Source: Mycobacterium sp. 852002-51057_SCH5723018 (GTDB taxonomy: Bacteria > Actinomycetota > Actinomycetes > Mycobacteriales > Mycobacteriaceae). Taken from it: a stretch of 48,024 nucleotides of DNA. The stretch lies in contig NZ_LZIR01000073.1 of NCBI RefSeq assembly GCF_001667035.1, positions 1 through 48,024 on the forward strand, given 5' to 3'. Shown here piece by piece: positions 8,090-16,140 of this stretch. Under the pieces are notes generated by a model, which saw nothing but the letters and a program-made list of their open reading frames with translations, did no database searches and was not told the origin of the DNA. The first letter of the stretch is position 1. Each line of letters opens with the position of its first letter. Position numbers and translations under genes: made by a program.

Positions 8090-9255
8090 GCCTCGTCGAC
8101 AGCGCCGAGTCGTGGCTGGCCGCGCACCACGACGATCTGGTCGAGTGGCGCAGGCACATCCACCGCTACCCGGAGCTGGGCCGCCAGGAGTACGCCACCA
8201 CCCAGTTCGTCGCCGAACGGTTGGCCGACGCGGGCCTGAACCCCAAGGTGCTGCCCGGCGGAACCGGGCTGGTCTGCGACATGGGTCCCGAACACGAGCC
8301 GCGGATCGCGCTGCGGGCCGACATGGACGCGCTGCCCATGGCCGAGCGAACCGGCGCCCCGTACGCCTCCACCATGCCCAACGTCGCGCACGCCTGCGGG
8401 CACGACGCCCACACCGCGATCCTGCTGGGCACGGCGCTGGCGCTGGCCACCGTGCCGGAGCTGCCGGTCGGGGTGCGGCTGATCTTCCAGGCGGCCGAGG
8501 AGCTGATGCCCGGCGGGGCGATCGACGCCATCGCCGCCGGGGCGCTGAGCGGGGTGTCGAGGATCTTCGCCCTGCACTGCGATCCCCGGCTGGAGGTCGG
8601 CAAGATCGCGGTCCGGCAAGGCCCGATCACCTCGGCCGCCGACCAGCTGGAGATCACGCTGTATTCGCCGGGCGGGCACACCTCCCGTCCGCACCTGACC
8701 GCCGACCTGGTCTACGGCCTGGGCACCCTGATCACCGGGCTGCCGGGGGTGCTGTCGCGCCGCATGGACCCGCGCAACGGCACGGTGTTGGTGTGGGGCG
8801 CGGTCAACGCCGGCGTGGCCCCCAACGCGATTCCGCAAACCGGCGTGCTGGCCGGCACCGTGCGCACCGCGAGCCGCCAGACGTGGATCGCGCTCGAGGA
8901 GGTCATCCGCGAGACCGTGTCCGCGCTGCTGTCGCCGCTGGCGATCGAACACACGCTGCAATATCGGCGCGGGGTACCGCCGGTGGTCAACGAGGACATC
9001 TCGACGCGCATCCTCACCCACGCCATCGAGGCCGTCGGCCCCGACGCGCTGGCCGACACCCGGCAGTCGGGTGGTGGCGAGGATTTCTCCTGGTACCTCG
9101 AGGAGATTCCCGGCGCGATGGCGCGGCTGGGCGTCTGGCCGGGGGAGGGGCCACAGCTGGACCTGCACCAGCCGAACTTCGACCTCGACGAGCGGGCCCT
9201 GGATATCGGGCTGCGCGTGATGGTCAACATCGTCGAGCAAGCGGCCTTGTTCTAG
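8086..9255 (+). CDS. amiA1: M20-family amidohydrolase AmiA1
   Basis: A 389-residue M20D amidohydrolase, a paralogue of the preceding gene and counterpart of Rv3305c. It resembles the IAA-amino-acid/hippurate hydrolase subgroup: RADMDALPM, HACGHDAHTA, AAEELMPGGA and the late histidine/glutamate region GGGEDFSWYL supply the zinc ligands and catalytic base. The ATG at 8086 overlaps the amiB1 stop by 4 bases, pointing to one operon and probably related substrates. No signal peptide is seen, so it is likely cytoplasmic. The downstream 500 bases hold only a gene fragment and repeats. Confidence 0.94.
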   Translation: MSLVDSAESWLAAHHDDLVEWRRHIHRYPELGRQEYATTQFVAERLADAGLNPKVLPGGTGLVCDMGPEHEPRIALRADMDALPMAERTGAPYASTMPNVAHACGHDAHTAILLGTALALATVPELPVGVRLIFQAAEELMPGGAIDAIAAGALSGVSRIFALHCDPRLEVGKIAVRQGPITSAADQLEITLYSPGGHTSRPHLTADLVYGLGTLITGLPGVLSRRMDPRNGTVLVWGAVNAGVAPNAIPQTGVLAGTVRTASRQTWIALEEVIRETVSALLSPLAIEHTLQYRRGVPPVVNEDISTRILTHAIEAVGPDALADTRQSGGGEDFSWYLEEIPGAMARLGVWPGEGPQLDLHQPNFDLDERALDIGLRVMVNIVEQAALF

Positions 9256-9270
9256 CCCCCTCTACGCGCG

Positions 9271-9328
9271 ACCGTGCGTGTTTGTGCGCGACACGCCGGT
9301 TCCCGCTGGCATTCTGCGCACGCTCGCG
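9271..9328 (+). repeat. Intergenic palindromic repeat, copy 1
   Basis: About 58 bases, imperfectly palindromic: GACCGTGCGTG near the start answers GCACGCTCGCG at the end, with GCGACACGCCG inside. The same sequence recurs inverted at 9697-9753, matching at most positions including GCGACACGCCG and GGCATTCTGCGCAC. I believe similar elements recur between genes in other mycobacteria, but that is from memory. Confidence 0.65.
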
Positions 9329-9341
9329 AAGGGTGAATTGT

Positions 9342-9695
9342 GCCTGGCCTGGGGCGGGCCGGGCCTCCGCGCTGGCCGAGTCGCCGATGGAGAGCGAGGC
9401 CCGCCTGGTCATGATCGACGGCGGGTTACCGCCTCCGATCCTGCAGTACGAGGTCGTGGACCTGCAGGGGCGCACCTGGAGGCTCGACTTCGCCTGGCCG
9501 GAAGCACGCGTCGCGGCCGAGTACGACGGTGTCGACTGGCATGCCGGCCCGGAAGCGTTTCTACGGGACCGCCGACGCTCTGCTGCACTTCAAGCGCTGG
9601 GGTGGTCGATAGTTCCCATTGTTGCCGAAGATGTCAGATATCGGCCCGGCGAACTCGTCCGCCGGCTCGAGACGCAGCTACGACGGGCAGCGTGA
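9342..9695 (+). pseudogene. Truncated DUF559/endonuclease-like fragment
   Basis: An open stretch of about 100 codons resembling the C-terminal end of mycobacterial DUF559-type proteins, which have a restriction-endonuclease-like fold and often an N-terminal regulator domain. Recognisable segments are SPMESEARLVMIDGGLP, WRLDFAWPEARVAAEYDG and ALGWSIVPI, ending LRRAA. ESEAR, DFAWP and the AEYDG aspartate are the usual conserved positions. Proteins of this type run to roughly 280-300 residues, so the N-terminal two thirds are gone and no start with a ribosome binding site is present; ATG 9387 could give a 102-residue product. It lies exactly between the two inverted repeats. A remnant is more likely than a functioning gene. 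Confidence 0.7.
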
Positions 9696-9696
9696 A

Positions 9697-9753
9697 GGTG
9701 CGCAGAATGCCGGCCGCAACGGCGTGTCGCCGTACAGACACGCACGCTCGCGG
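9697..9753 (-). repeat. Intergenic palindromic repeat, copy 2 (inverted)
   Basis: Reverse-strand copy of the element at 9271-9328. Read on the minus strand it gives CGCGAGCGTGCGTGTCTGT, then GGCGACACGCCG and GGCATTCTGCGCACC. It begins 2 bases after the stop of the DUF559 fragment and ends 9 bases before the Rv3304-like gene, so the two copies bracket the fragment. Confidence 0.65.
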
Positions 9754-9762
9754 CAAGACGGC

Positions 9763-10242
9763 CTAGGCGCTGGTCCCCGGGCCGATGTTGCGGGCCGGGC
9801 GGGTCCGCAGATCGTGCACGTAATCCTCTGGCGCGCCGGCAATCTCGGCGGCGTCGGCCATCACGCCCAGGTACCGCGCCGACGGCAAGCCGCCCTCCCA
9901 GGCGTCCAGCACATACAGCCACGCCAGCACGGGATCGGTGGTGGTGTCGGAGGATAGGCGCTCCACGCGGCAGCGGATCTTCTTGTGGACGCCGAACTCG
10001 GAACCCTCCCAGCGGTCGAGGTTCTTCTCGTCGGCCGGTGTCATGTCGTAGAGGACGACGAACACCTTCGAGTCCGGGTCCTCGACGATGGTGGCCAGGG
10101 CCCCTTCCCAGCCGATGTCCTCGCCGCCGAACGTCAACCGCCACCCGTGCAGCCAGCCCGTTCCGGCCATCGGCGAGTGCGGTGCGCGCTGCAGCATCTG
10201 CTCGGGATGCATGTTCGACCCGTATGCGGCGTAGATCGGCAC
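9763..10242 (-). CDS. Gamma-glutamylcyclotransferase-like protein (Rv3304-like)
   Basis: A 159-residue protein of the gamma-glutamylcyclotransferase/AIG2 fold, same length and position as Rv3304. The N-terminal IYAAYGSNM is the family's substrate-binding loop. A conserved acidic segment (ILxLYDMTPADEKNLDRWEG-like, residues about 65-85) provides the expected catalytic glutamate region. Members cleave or bind gamma-glutamyl peptides; the mycobacterial substrate is not known. Translation probably starts at GTG 10242. The gene is divergent from lpdA with about 110 bases between them. It looks complete and not affected by the repeat pair beside it. Confidence 0.85.
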   Translation of the reverse strand: MPIYAAYGSNMHPEQMLQRAPHSPMAGTGWLHGWRLTFGGEDIGWEGALATIVEDPDSKVFVVLYDMTPADEKNLDRWEGSEFGVHKKIRCRVERLSSDTTTDPVLAWLYVLDAWEGGLPSARYLGVMADAAEIAGAPEDYVHDLRTRPARNIGPGTSA

Positions 10243-10353
10243 GGGGAAAGCTTAAACGGCACCCGCTCACGCGGTATTCACCCGAGCGTTTCGCAGGGTT
10301 TGCACCTCACGCCGCACTGCGGCGCCAGCCAGACCCAAGTTAGGTTAGGGCGT

Positions 10354-11793
10354 GTGGTGACCCGCATCGTGATCCTCGGCGGAGGGCCGGCCGGTTACGA
10401 AGCCGCGCTCGTCGCCGCCACGTTGTCTTCCGAGCGCGCCGACCCAACCGAGGTCACCGTCATCGACTCCGAGGGCGTCGGCGGCGCGGCGGTGCTGGAC
10501 GACTGCGTGCCGTCCAAGACGTTCATCGCCTCGACGTGGTTGCGCACCGAGTTGCGCCGGGCCCCGCGGCTGGGCTTCGACATCGACATCGACGACGCGA
10601 AGATCTCCCTGCCGCGGATCCATGCCCGGGTCAAGCGGCTCGCCTCCGAGCAGTCGGCCGACATCGCCGCCCAGCTGCACGCCATGGGCGTGCACGTGGT
10701 CGCGGGTCGCGGCGAGCTGATCGACCCCAGCCCCGGGTTGGCCACACACCGCATCAGGGCGACCCATTCCGATCCGGGGCCCGACGGCCCCGTTGCCACC
10801 GAGCACGAGGCCGACGTCGTCCTGATCGCCACCGGCGCCAGCCCGCGGATCCTGCCGTCGGCGCCGCCCGACGGCGAGCGCATCCTGACCTGGCGCCAGC
10901 TCTACGACCTCAAGGCGCTGCCCGAGCACCTGATCGTGGTCGGCTCGGGCGTCACCGGCGCCGAGTTCGTCCACGCCTACACCGAGCTCGGCGTGCCGGT
11001 GACGGTGGCGGCCAGCCGGGACCGGGTGCTGCCCTACGAGGACGCCGACGCCGCGCTGGTCCTGGAGGAGGCGTTCGCCGAACGCGGCGTCCAGCTCGTC
11101 AAGAACGCCCGCGCGGAGTCGGTCACCCGCACCGAGGACGGCGTCCTGGTCACCATGACCGACGGCCGCGCCGTCGAGGGCAGCCACGCCCTGATGACGA
11201 TCGGATCGGTGCCCAACACCGGCGGCCTGGGCCTGGAACGCGTCGGCATCGAGCTGGGGCCCGGCAACTACCTGACCGTGGACCGGGTGTCGCGGACCTC
11301 GGTGCCGGGCATCTACGCCGCGGGCGACTGCACCGGCCTGCTGCTGCTGGCGTCGGTCGCCGCCATGCAGGGCCGGATCGCGATGTATCACGCGCTGGGC
11401 GAGGGCGTCAGCCCGATCCGGCTGCGCACGGTCGCGTCGACGGTGTTCACCAGGCCCGAGATCGCCGCGGTGGGGGTGCCGCAATCGATGATCGACGACG
11501 GTTCCGTGCCGGCCCGGACCATCATGCTGCCGCTGCGCACCAACGCGCGGGCCAAGATGTCGGGGCTGCGGCAGGGTTTCGTCAAGGTCTTCTGCCGCAA
11601 GTCCACCGGCGTGGTGATCGGCGGCGTGGTGGTGGCGCCGATCGCCTCGGAGCTGATCCTGCCGATCGCCGTGGCCGTGACCAACCGCATCACCGTCAAC
11701 GAATTGGCGCAGACGCTGGCCGTTTACCCGTCGTTGTCCGGTTCGATCACCGAGGCCGCGCGCCGGCTGATGGCCCACGACGATCTGGACTGA
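10354..11793 (+). CDS. lpdA: LpdA, NAD(P)H quinone reductase-like flavoprotein
   Basis: A 479-residue protein of the flavoprotein disulfide-reductase family (Rv3303c). An FAD-binding GGGPAGYEA lies at residues 8-16, the NAD(P) fold is marked by VVGSGVTGAEF, and the second FAD motif IYAAGDCTG follows. The active-site segment reads GGAAVLDDCVPSK where true lipoamide dehydrogenases have two cysteines: the first is Ala. The C-terminal His-Glu catalytic motif is altered as well (VYPSLSGSITEA). The protein therefore cannot use a redox disulfide and is not a dihydrolipoamide dehydrogenase, in line with the quinone-reductase activity known for its tuberculosis counterpart. The start is GTG 10354 or 10357. 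It seems to lack about 14 C-terminal residues of the tuberculosis protein. glpD2 follows after 93 bases. Confidence 0.93.
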   Translation: MVTRIVILGGGPAGYEAALVAATLSSERADPTEVTVIDSEGVGGAAVLDDCVPSKTFIASTWLRTELRRAPRLGFDIDIDDAKISLPRIHARVKRLASEQSADIAAQLHAMGVHVVAGRGELIDPSPGLATHRIRATHSDPGPDGPVATEHEADVVLIATGASPRILPSAPPDGERILTWRQLYDLKALPEHLIVVGSGVTGAEFVHAYTELGVPVTVAASRDRVLPYEDADAALVLEEAFAERGVQLVKNARAESVTRTEDGVLVTMTDGRAVEGSHALMTIGSVPNTGGLGLERVGIELGPGNYLTVDRVSRTSVPGIYAAGDCTGLLLLASVAAMQGRIAMYHALGEGVSPIRLRTVASTVFTRPEIAAVGVPQSMIDDGSVPARTIMLPLRTNARAKMSGLRQGFVKVFCRKSTGVVIGGVVVAPIASELILPIAVAVTNRITVNELAQTLAVYPSLSGSITEAARRLMAHDDLD

Positions 11794-11886
11794 CCGGCCC
11801 GTCCAACGCGGGGCGCGGGGACTCGGCAGCGGTTAGCCTTGGTGCAGCACCGTCCTACTGACGAGTAACCGACAGGAGTCTCCGCA

Positions 11887-13641
11887 GTGAGCGACCCGAT
11901 CCACGCACCTAGCGAGCAACGCTCGCCGGCTTCCGCGCTGGGACCGGAGCAGCGACAGGTGGCCTGGGAGCGGCTGGGCAGCGAGCAGTTCGACGTGGTG
12001 GTCATCGGCGGCGGCGTGGTGGGCTCGGGATGCGCGTTGGACGCCGCCACCCGGGGGCTCAAGGTGGCGCTGGTCGAGGCGCGCGACTTCGCGTCGGGCA
12101 CGTCGAGCCGCTCGTCGAAGATGTTCCACGGCGGGCTGCGCTACCTCGAGCAACTGGAATTCGGCCTGGTCCGTGAGGCGCTGTACGAGCGCGAGCTGTC
12201 ACTGACCAAGCTGGCGCCCCACCTGGTCAGGCCGATGCCGTTCCTGTTCCCGTTGACCCATCGGGTCTGGGAACGGCCCTATACCGCCGCCGGCATCTTC
12301 CTCTATGACCGGCTCGGCGGCGCGAAATCCGTTCCCGCGCAAAAGCATTTGACTCGCGCGGGTGCCTTGCGGTTGAGCCCGGGGCTGAAGCGCACCTCGC
12401 TGATCGGGGGGATCCGCTACTACGACACCGTGGTCGATGACGCCCGGCACACCATGACCGTCGCGCGCACCGCCGCGCATTACGGCGCGGTGGTTCGGTC
12501 CTCCACCCAGGTGGTCGCGTTGCTGCGCGAGGGTGACCGGGTGACCGGCGTGCGGGTCCGCGACTCCGAGGACGGCGCGATCACCGAGGTCCGCGGCCAC
12601 GTGGTGGTCAACGCGACCGGGGTGTGGACCGACGAGATCCAGGCGCTGTCCAAGCAGCGCGGGCGGTTCCAGGTGCGCGCGTCCAAGGGCGTGCACGTGG
12701 TGGTGCCGCGGGACCGCATCGTCAGCGACGTCGCGATCATCCTGCGCACCGAGAAATCTGTGATGTTCGTCATCCCGTGGGGCAGCCACTGGATCATCGG
12801 AACCACCGACACCGACTGGAACCTCGACCTCGCCCACCCCGCGGCGACCAAGGCCGACATCGACTACATCCTTGGCACCGTCAACACCGTGCTCGCCACG
12901 CCGCTGACCCACGCCGACATCGACGGCGTGTACGCCGGGCTGCGGCCGCTGCTGGCCGGCGAGAGCGAGGAAACCTCCAAGCTGTCGCGTGAGCACGCCG
13001 TGGCGGTCCCCGCGCCCGGGCTGGTCGCGATCGCCGGCGGCAAGTACACCACCTACCGGGTGATGGCCGCCGACGCGATCGACGCCGCGGCTCAGTTCGT
13101 CCCGGCCCGGGTGGCGCCGTCCATCACCGAGAAGGTCACCCTGCTCGGCGCCGACGGGTACTTCGCGCTGGTCAACCAGGCCGAACACGTCGCCGCGCTG
13201 AAGGGCCTGCACCCGTACCGGGTGCGCCACCTGCTGGACCGCTACGGGTCGCTGGTCGGCGACGTGCTGGCATTGGGCGACGACGAGCCGGGCCTGCTCA
13301 GCCCGATCAAGGAGGCGCCGGGCTACTTGAAGGTGGAGGCCCGGTACGCGGTGACCGCCGAGGGGGCCCTGCACCTCGAGGACATCCTGGCCCGCCGGAC
13401 GCGCATCTCCATCGAGTACCCCCACCGCGGTGTCGACTGCGTCCGGGAGGTCGCGGACGTGGTGGCGCCCGCGCTGGGTTGGACGGCCGCGGACATCGAC
13501 CGCGAGGTCGCCAACTACAGCGCGCGGGTGGAGGCGGAAATACTGTCGCAGGCCCAGCCCGATGACGTGTCGGCCGACGAGCTTCGGGCCAGCGCGCCGG
13601 AGCCGCGCGCCGAGCTCCTCGAGCCGGTGCCGCTCAGTTGA
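11887..13641 (+). CDS. glpD2: Glycerol-3-phosphate dehydrogenase GlpD2
   Basis: A 584-residue FAD-dependent glycerol-3-phosphate dehydrogenase (Rv3302c). It oxidises glycerol 3-phosphate to dihydroxyacetone phosphate and feeds electrons to the quinone pool at the membrane. The FAD fold is VVVIGGGVVGSGCALDAATRG; FASGTSSRSSKMFHGGLRYLE, GTTDTDWN and AIAGGKYTTYR are family signatures, and a C-terminal helical domain follows. The GTG start at 11887 has the ribosome binding site AGGAG at 11874-11878. Together with upstream lpdA it suggests a membrane quinone-linked redox group. The stop overlaps the next gene's TTG start by 4 bases; in M. tuberculosis phoY1 sits at this junction. Confidence 0.96.
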   Translation: MSDPIHAPSEQRSPASALGPEQRQVAWERLGSEQFDVVVIGGGVVGSGCALDAATRGLKVALVEARDFASGTSSRSSKMFHGGLRYLEQLEFGLVREALYERELSLTKLAPHLVRPMPFLFPLTHRVWERPYTAAGIFLYDRLGGAKSVPAQKHLTRAGALRLSPGLKRTSLIGGIRYYDTVVDDARHTMTVARTAAHYGAVVRSSTQVVALLREGDRVTGVRVRDSEDGAITEVRGHVVVNATGVWTDEIQALSKQRGRFQVRASKGVHVVVPRDRIVSDVAIILRTEKSVMFVIPWGSHWIIGTTDTDWNLDLAHPAATKADIDYILGTVNTVLATPLTHADIDGVYAGLRPLLAGESEETSKLSREHAVAVPAPGLVAIAGGKYTTYRVMAADAIDAAAQFVPARVAPSITEKVTLLGADGYFALVNQAEHVAALKGLHPYRVRHLLDRYGSLVGDVLALGDDEPGLLSPIKEAPGYLKVEARYAVTAEGALHLEDILARRTRISIEYPHRGVDCVREVADVVAPALGWTAADIDREVANYSARVEAEILSQAQPDDVSADELRASAPEPRAELLEPVPLS

Positions 13642-14495
13642 GGCCGCCGCCTCTGCCCGTCCGCGACGGACTGGGCCCGGCCCGCCTGCGGCTGCACGGC
13701 GGACCGGTGCTGGCCGAGCTGACCGCCCGGTTCGGCCCGGCGGCCCGCGCCAAGGTCATGGGCGGGGAGGTCGTCGGCGCCGACGGCGCGGTGGTCGACG
13801 AGGCCACGGTGCTGCCCGCCGGCTCGGCCGTCTACCTCTATCGCGAACTTCCCGACGAAGTGCCGGTGCCCTTCGACATCCGGGTGCTCCATCGCGACGC
13901 CGACATCGTCGTCGTCGACAAGCCGCACTTTCTGGCGACCATGCCGAGGGGGCGCCACGTCGCGCAGACCGCGCTGGTGCGGCTGCGCCGGGAACTGGGA
14001 TTACCCGACCTGAGCCCGGCGCACCGGCTCGACCGGTTGACCGCCGGGGTGCTGCTGTTCACCACCCGGCGCGAGGTGCGCGGCGCCTACCAGACGCTGT
14101 TCGCCCGCGGCCTGGTCGCCAAGACCTACCTGGCGCGCGCGGCCGTCGACCCGGCCCTGAAGCTGCCGCGCGTCGTCCGCAGCCGCATCGTCAAGCGCCG
14201 GGGACACCTACAGGCGGTCTGTGAGCCGGGCGCACCGAACGCGGTGACGTTGGTGGAGCGGATTTCCGATGGCCTGTACCGGCTGACGCCGCGCACCGGG
14301 CGCACCCACCAGCTGCGGCTGCACATGGCCTCGCTCGGCATACCGATCGAGGGGGACCCGTTGTACCCCAACATGATTGACGTAGCGGCCGACGACTTCG
14401 GGACGCCGCTGCGGTTGCTGGCGCAGCGCATCGAGTTCGCCGATCCGCGCACGGGTTTGCGCCGCGAGTTCGTCAGCCCCCGGCCGGGGCCGTAA
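13638..14495 (+). CDS. RluA-family pseudouridine synthase (Rv3300c-like)
   Basis: A 285-residue RNA pseudouridine synthase of the RluA family. The catalytic-Asp motif HRLDRLTAGVLLF is at about residues 129-141. VVVDKPHFLATMPRG upstream and RTGRTHQLRLHMASLGIPI downstream are the other family blocks. It isomerises uridine in rRNA or tRNA; the target site is not predictable. Translation appears to start at TTG 13638, overlapping the glpD2 stop (TTGA), so it is coupled to glpD2. The tuberculosis homologue is slightly longer at the N-terminus, so the start may have been reshaped when the intervening phoY1 was lost. Confidence 0.9.
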   Translation: MRPPPLPVRDGLGPARLRLHGGPVLAELTARFGPAARAKVMGGEVVGADGAVVDEATVLPAGSAVYLYRELPDEVPVPFDIRVLHRDADIVVVDKPHFLATMPRGRHVAQTALVRLRRELGLPDLSPAHRLDRLTAGVLLFTTRREVRGAYQTLFARGLVAKTYLARAAVDPALKLPRVVRSRIVKRRGHLQAVCEPGAPNAVTLVERISDGLYRLTPRTGRTHQLRLHMASLGIPIEGDPLYPNMIDVAADDFGTPLRLLAQRIEFADPRTGLRREFVSPRPGP

Positions 14496-14844
14496 CCGGT
14501 TGCGGCCCCGGGGCGTTTGCCGTGATCGCCGCGGGTGGGCTGACGTTGTTGACCGACCCAATTTCCTGCATCGCGGCCAGCATGCCTACCTGGGCTATGG
14601 GCTTCTATCCAGGCGGCTCCAAGAACCGGCGCTGAGCATCGACCAACTCCCGCCGATCGACGCCGCTCAGCGCCGTAAGCCAATTGGAAGTTACTTGACG
14701 GGCTATCGTTGTCGGCGAAGGATTCGGCAACGGGAGGCGGGGATGCGCAATGTTTGACGAGTATTCCGCAGTGTTTGACGGGTATTCGCTGTGCGGTCAA
14801 CGCGAGTTTGCTAGGCCGTATCCGACATGGTGAGTGTGACAGTC
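14496..14844. other. 349-base gap upstream of the PPE pair
   Basis: No gene was recognised. An 85-codon open frame at 14500-14757 has no ribosome binding site and no family resemblance. The right half contains three copies of a TTGACGRGYAT-type motif (separate entry). No trace of the atsB sulfatase gene that follows Rv3300c in M. tuberculosis was seen. Confidence 0.6.
14695..14788 (+). repeat. Three TTGACG(G/A)G(C/T)AT motifs before the first PPE gene
   Basis: TTGACGGGCTATCG at 14695-14708, TTGACGAGTATTCC at 14754-14767 and TTGACGGGTATTCG at 14775-14788. The second and third lie in a 21-base tandem repeat unit (14747-14767 and 14768-14788). They are in one orientation, 57-150 bases before the PPE start, and could be repeated regulator sites or -35-like elements. 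This is inferred from the sequence only. Confidence 0.45.
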
Positions 14845-15981
14845 ATGGACTTCATGGCGTTGCCGCCCGAAATCACCTCGGCGCTGATCCACTCGGGTCC
14901 CGGCGCGGGGTCACTGCTCGAGGCGTCCGGCGCGTGGCAGAACCTGGGCGTCGGGCTGGAGCAGACCGTTCCGACCTATGCCTCGGTCGTATCTTCCCTG
15001 ACCGAGACCTGGCAGGGGCCGTCCGCCGCGGCGATGACCCAGGCCGCCGAGCCCTTTCTCGCCTGGCTGCGCACCACCGCGCAGCAGTGTCAGCAGCTGG
15101 CCGCATCGGCGGAGGCCGCCGCGGTCGCGTTCACCCAGACGCAGTCGTCGGTCGTTCAGCCTTCGGTGGTCAGCCAGAACCGGGCCCAGCTGGCGCAGTT
15201 GCTGGCCACCGACCGGCTCGGCAGCAACCTTGCCGCCATCGCCGAAAACGAAGCCCAATATCAGAACATGTGGGCTAACAATTCGGCGTCGTTGTCCCGC
15301 TATGAGGCCGCCTCGACGCAAGCGCTGGACCTGCCCCAGTTCTCGTCGCCGCCTTCGATCGCCAGTCCGGCGGCCGCGGCCGCCCAAACCACCGCCACGT
15401 CGGCCGCCGCCGCCACCCCGGCGCAAACGGCGATCGGGGACTTGCTGACGAACCTCGTCAGCACCCCCTTCGGTTTCGACCCCAACGTCGGCTGGTTCGG
15501 CCTGGCCAACACCTACGCGAACCAGTTCATCTCGTCCGGCTTCCCGATCAACCTGCTCAGCTATCTGGCGCAGAGCACGTCCGCGCAGGCGCTACAGAGC
15601 GTCGGAGGCGAAGTCGGGCAGGGCATATCGGAGGGTGAGGCGGCGCTGGGAGGGGCGACGGCAAATCTTGCCGGCGCAGTCCGGGCCGTCGGATCGGCGC
15701 CCACGGGAGCGATGGGCGTCGGCGTGTCGCTGGGCAAGCTGACGGCGCCGCCCGCCGTGGTGGGCCTACTGCCCGGTTCACAAACGCCGGTCCAACTCGC
15801 GTCGGCGGCGTCGCCGCTGGACGGTGCGGACGCCGGGTTCCCGATGCTTCCGCCGCTGATGCCGCCACCCATCTCCGCGGGCAGCGGTTGGCGCAAGCGC
15901 AAGCAACCAAAGCCCGAAGACCTTCAAGTCGGCGCCGAGCTCAAGGGAACGGTGATGCCCCGATCGCCATGGGGTGGGTGA
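14845..15981 (+). CDS. PPE-family protein (first of a tandem pair)
   Basis: A 378-residue PPE protein. The conserved N-terminal PPE domain (about residues 1-175) starts MDFMALPPEI and includes the helix-turn motif ETWQGPSAAAM, an ESX-type W-x-G. The remainder is Ala/Gly-rich, with WFGLANTYANQFI and NLLSYLAQ, ending KGTVMPRSPWGG. PPE proteins are exported through type VII (ESX) secretion, usually as heterodimers with a PE partner; no PE gene lies in this window. The ATG at 14845 is chosen because PPE proteins begin M-D-F; an in-frame ATG at 14827 would add six residues. Around residues 300-315 the segment GVSLGKLTAPPAVVG looks like a degenerate SVP motif without its Trp. Confidence 0.93.
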   Translation: MDFMALPPEITSALIHSGPGAGSLLEASGAWQNLGVGLEQTVPTYASVVSSLTETWQGPSAAAMTQAAEPFLAWLRTTAQQCQQLAASAEAAAVAFTQTQSSVVQPSVVSQNRAQLAQLLATDRLGSNLAAIAENEAQYQNMWANNSASLSRYEAASTQALDLPQFSSPPSIASPAAAAAQTTATSAAAATPAQTAIGDLLTNLVSTPFGFDPNVGWFGLANTYANQFISSGFPINLLSYLAQSTSAQALQSVGGEVGQGISEGEAALGGATANLAGAVRAVGSAPTGAMGVGVSLGKLTAPPAVVGLLPGSQTPVQLASAASPLDGADAGFPMLPPLMPPPISAGSGWRKRKQPKPEDLQVGAELKGTVMPRSPWGG

Positions 15982-16140
15982 GGCCCGCCCATGGTGCACA
16001 ACGACCTCGTACGCCGAATGCCGCGGGCCCGGGCGAAAAGCGGTGGGACCGCGAAATGTCCCGGCGCTTAACGCATTTGGGGATCGCCGCAAAAGTCACC
16101 ACGCCGTGTTCAGCCTACCCGGGTCCGCCGGGGTGATGTC

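Noticed and set aside
7911..9695. A 594-codon frame running over amiB1, amiA1 and the DUF559 fragment
   Set aside because: Most of it is out of frame with the two amidohydrolases; only the last ~100 codons resemble a real protein, listed as a pseudogene.
10340..10349. IdeR-like iron box TTAGGTTAGG before lpdA
   Set aside because: Only the left half of the 19-base palindrome matches; the right half matches at none of its key positions.
14500..14757. 85-codon open frame in the gap before the PPE genes
   Set aside because: No ribosome binding site, no recognisable sequence, and ends inside the TTGACG repeat region.
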